Positions 61,090 to 64,000 of a stretch of 64,000 bases of DNA are shown piece by piece; position 1 is the stretch's first letter; each line of letters opens with the position of its first letter. Origin of the DNA: Sordaria brevicollis (taxonomy: Eukaryota > Ascomycota > Sordariomycetes > Sordariales > Sordariaceae). Under the pieces are notes generated by a model, which was given only the letters and a program-made list of their open reading frames with translations, ran no database searches and was not told the origin of the DNA. The stretch is taken from NCBI GenBank assembly GCA_033439795.1, contig JAUTDP010000003.1, positions 2,542,001 to 2,606,000 on the forward strand, written 5' to 3'. Both the position numbers and the translations under genes were made by a program.

Positions 61090-62697
61090 CTAAAACGAAA
61101 ACCGATAACGGGAATCGATTCAAAAGGGTCTTTTACGTCCCTTATAATATCTTACGACGATTATAACGACGATAATATATCGTTATTACCGATAGCGATT
61201 AATAGCGGTAATTATAAATTCGAAAATAGCGTTTATAACCCGCTCGTAGGATTCTTAATATATAATAACTTTAATATAATATACGCCGCGAAGATTTCGG
61301 AAAAAACGTAGGAGGATAACGAAATTATAAAGAAATTTATCGTTAAAGTAAATAAATTTTCGGATTATAACGCTATTTCGCTCAAAAATTATAATTAAAT
61401 TCGTAAATTATTTAATAAATATACGAAAATCTTCGCGAAGAAAAGCGGGGTAATGCGCCCCGAAATTAATAAAATTAATAATAATTAAATTATTATTAAG
61501 AAGGATTTCGACGATTTAAAGAAAACGATTTTATAGGAATTATAAAAGAACGTTAAAGAAGCGCCGAAAATATAGGTTAGAATTATAAAGGATACTCTTC
61601 TTAAAACCGGGTTTATCCTTTAATATATTATAATTATTACCCCCCCCCCCCCCCCCCCGAAAATACTCCCTATTAATTACGATTATATTTTTTTTATTCG
61701 AAGTATTACGATCGATATTTAATATTCGAAGTAGACGAATAAAAAAATTAAAATTTAAATTAAGAAAATATTTTATAACTTAAAAATTAATACTTTTAAT
61801 ATCGTACGAATTATTATAAGATTATTTACAATTAGAAATTATAAAATTATATTTAATAATATTATATACGAATAATTTTAATAATATTAAATTTAAATTA
61901 AGAAGGCTTTTAGCAAAAAAGCGTTTGTATTTTTAAATATTATTACGTTAATTATTAAAAGGTTCCCCTAAACGAATATTGCCGAATATATAAAAATAGA
62001 GGATATTATTTATAAAATATAATAAGCGAACCCGACCGCTTTTATTATTAAAATACGCTTATAGAAGAAGAGAATTAGCGAAGATAGGGGATTCTTTATA
62101 ATAGAAGTTATAATTATAAAGGTAACCGAAATTCTTTATAAAGGATTTTTCTTTTAGGAAGGCGGTATATATATTTATAAACCGTTTACTTCTTCGATTA
62201 ATATTTAATAATATTTTATTTATTAGGGTATAGGATATTTGGGGAAGTTTTATTATAATATTAACGTTTATAAATATTATAGTAAGGATAAATATAGTAG
62301 GGACCGCTTTAGAGAAGCGAATTATTTATTTAACGAGGATAAATCGTTAATTTTTTATATTCTATATAAAAAATACGGGTATTATACCTTCGAAAAGAAA
62401 GTATATTTTATTTTTAAAAAAGTTATCGCGAAGGCTATTATAAAATATATCGAAAAGTTATATTTTTTTATATATTAAAAGGACTTTAAGAGAAGTATTA
62501 TATTAGAATTAATGATAATAAAGGACGATAAAGATATTAATTTCTTTAATATTTCCTTTACTATTTATATTATTATTATTTATAAAAGGGAATTTAAAAG
62601 CGGAAATAAAGGTTATATTTATAAACGGATTAGCGGGCTTTTTATTAAATTGAAGTTAATAATTAAAAGCCCGATAAATATATTTACGAATTTTTAA
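61090..62697 (+). pseudogene. LINE J ORF1 relic: gag-like with knuckles
   Basis: The N-terminal reading is long and coherent (KRKPITGIDSKGSF...). Then comes a 19 C homopolymer (61640-61658) that puts the frame in doubt. A central domain at 61700-62160 and knuckles at about 62205-62420 follow. Open pieces are 62239-62478 and 62512-62697, the latter ending at the stop 62695-62697. Cys/His positions are read as Tyr. By family it binds element RNA. Confidence 0.75.
61640..61658 (+). repeat. Homopolymer of 19 C in LINE J ORF1
   Basis: The longest example of the variable poly(C) site of this LINE family. It follows ATTATTA and precedes GAAAATACTCCC. Confidence 0.85.
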
Positions 62698-62809
62698 AGC
62701 TTAAATATTCGGAGCGGCGCCGGTTTAATTACCGCTATTAAACCGGTTATTTAAAAGGAAAAAATTCCTATTCTTATTCTACCCGCGGGGCTAAAAAATA
62801 TTCCCTTAT

Positions 62810-64000
62810 AGAATAATTAATAATTTAATTAAAAATATTTTATTAGAATATAGGGAAATTATACGAGAGAGGGAAATTATTATTCGAATAAAAGGAGATT
62901 TATAATATTATAACGATTTAAAAGCCGGGTAAAAATTTAAACGAAAATATTTATTATTTATAGGGTAATAAATATATTAGGGTAAATTATTTAAAAAAGG
63001 GGAGGGCGGTTATTTATATAAATAAAAAATAGAATTTTAAAGATTTAAACTTTTATATTAAAAAAGATTAGGTTTTTATAACGTTTAAAAATTTAAAGGA
63101 GTTATTAATTATTTATTCTATTTATTCCCCTATTAAAATATATAAAATACTAGAATATAAATAAGGGTTTCCCCTTTTCGAATTCTTCGAAAAAAAGCCT
63201 CTAATAAGATATTAAATTATAATTATCGGGGACTTTAACTTTTATTATCCTAATTAGGATTTAAAGAATAAAATTAACTTAAAAGCCGAAAAATTCTTTA
63301 TATAAATATAATAGTAATATATACGGCTTATTATTCTTAAAGGGGAATTAACCTATATAAATAATATAATATAAAAAAAGAAAAATAGGATAATCAATTA
63401 CGTATAAATAATATTAAAAATCGAAATTAAATATTAAGGGGCGTAACGGTACGAATAAATTAATTCGGATTATTATTTTTAAGAAATTTAGGTTTATACC
63501 GGAAGAAAAATTAAAAAAGCGGAAATAAAAGAAAATTATAATTAGAATTTAATAAATACAGAAAAAGTACGAAAAGCGGTATTATAACGGATTTCAGTCC
63601 TAACGAAAATTAATACGAAAGAGGAATTAGAATTTATATTTAATAAGTTTAATAGATAAATTTATAAATATAATAAAAGAATTCGTTTTATACCGGAAGA
63701 AAAATCGAAAGAGAAGAACGAAATAATAAACGTTAGAATATAAAATAATAACGAAAAATACGAAGCGGAAATAATAAAAATAATATAGGGAAAAGATATT
63801 TTCGAATTAGGTAAAATTCGTAAAAATATTAATAAAAAAGAGAAGGATTAATATAAAAATTTAATAAATAATATAGCAAAAAGGCGTTAAAAAGGCGTTG
63901 AAGAATTTAAATAAATTTTAAACCTTTAAAAAATAGGCCTATATTCGAAATTATTTATTAATAAACCCGTTTAAATTCCTAATTTTTAAATAATACGAAG
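62810..64000 (+). pseudogene. LINE J ORF2 relic, endonuclease part, cut by the window end
   Basis: The endonuclease box GDFNFYYPN lies at 63228-63254, with Gly-Asp-Phe-Asn intact and His-His read as Tyr-Tyr. Downstream linker sequence matches D 22900-23580. The RT lies beyond the window. Confidence 0.78.

Larger units (their letters stand above)
61048..64000 (+). mobile_element. LINE J, 5' half, continuing past the window
   Basis: It starts with the family 5' end TGCTTTGGAACCGGAAACGCC at 61048 and runs through ORF1 and the endonuclease part of ORF2 to the window edge. TTTGG here (TTTAG elsewhere) suggests a slightly less mutated 5' end. It is inserted in LINE I. Confidence 0.88.

Noticed and set aside
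1..64000. Mitochondrial or AT-rich bacterial origin
   Set aside because: Ty3/gypsy, LINE and Helitron elements with TSDs and CpA-specific decay point to a fungal nuclear genome.
1..64000. Centromere identity of the block
   Set aside because: AT-rich RIP blocks are common at centromeres, but nothing in the sequence alone distinguishes a centromere from other heterochromatin.

Overview
The window looks like an AT-rich heterochromatin block from a filamentous ascomycete. It is almost entirely nested transposons destroyed by repeat-induced point mutation (RIP). Read by eye, CpA and TpG are nearly absent over long stretches and TpA is in excess, while CpG stays common. That is the RIP signature, and it argues against CpG-methylation decay, mitochondrial DNA or a prokaryote. 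I see no intact host gene. The longest ATG-started open stretch is about 111 codons, and most short open frames lie inside dead elements. No tRNA, rRNA or CRISPR array was seen.

The main component is one family of Tad1-like LINE of about 6.98 kb. It has ORF1, a gag-like protein with Cys/His knuckles; ORF2, an AP-endonuclease plus reverse transcriptase plus a C-terminal Cys/His domain; and about 1.7 kb of 3' region ending in ...GAATCTTACT. Ten copies or pieces are named A to J here. Full length: A (1478-8461, -), D (13365-27587, +), F (34686-41666, -), H (53600-60579, -). Interrupted, truncated or cut by the window: B (-), C (+), E (+), G (-), I (-), J (+). Target-site duplications (TSDs) of 8-14 bp were found for A, D, E, F, G and H.

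Nesting, oldest to youngest. A Helitron relic on the minus strand (27596-30262 continuing at 12785-13356) was split in its helicase by LINE D and abuts LINE B. B was then hit by LINE A, LINE C and a RIP-free 702 bp unit (11530-12231). D was hit by a Ty3/gypsy chromovirus (13845-21086) with 253 bp LTRs, a 5 bp TSD, gag, and protease-RT-RNaseH-integrase-chromodomain pol. To the right, LINE E (TSD 13 bp) was hit by LINE F (TSD 13 bp). LINE G is 5'-truncated. A 760 bp inverted-repeat DNA transposon with 114 bp TIRs and an 8 bp TSD (hAT-like) lies at 49468-50227. LINE H follows. LINE J is inserted in LINE I at the right edge.

Between elements are old AT-rich spacers: 30263-30706 (RIP-free, CCGTAA-rich), 42422-43795 (tandem repeats), 48936-49467, 50236-53588 (Q/N-rich coding relic and minisatellites) and 60591-60810.

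RIP intensity is uneven and carries information. The gypsy interior has lost TpG but kept part of its CpA, so it is strand-biased. The 3' LTR is nearly untouched while most of the 5' LTR is mutated. The 5' edge of G and the 3' edge of D keep near-native sequence. LINE ORF borders are approximate because start codons are destroyed and many stops are RIP-made; element ends and TSDs are the firmest coordinates.
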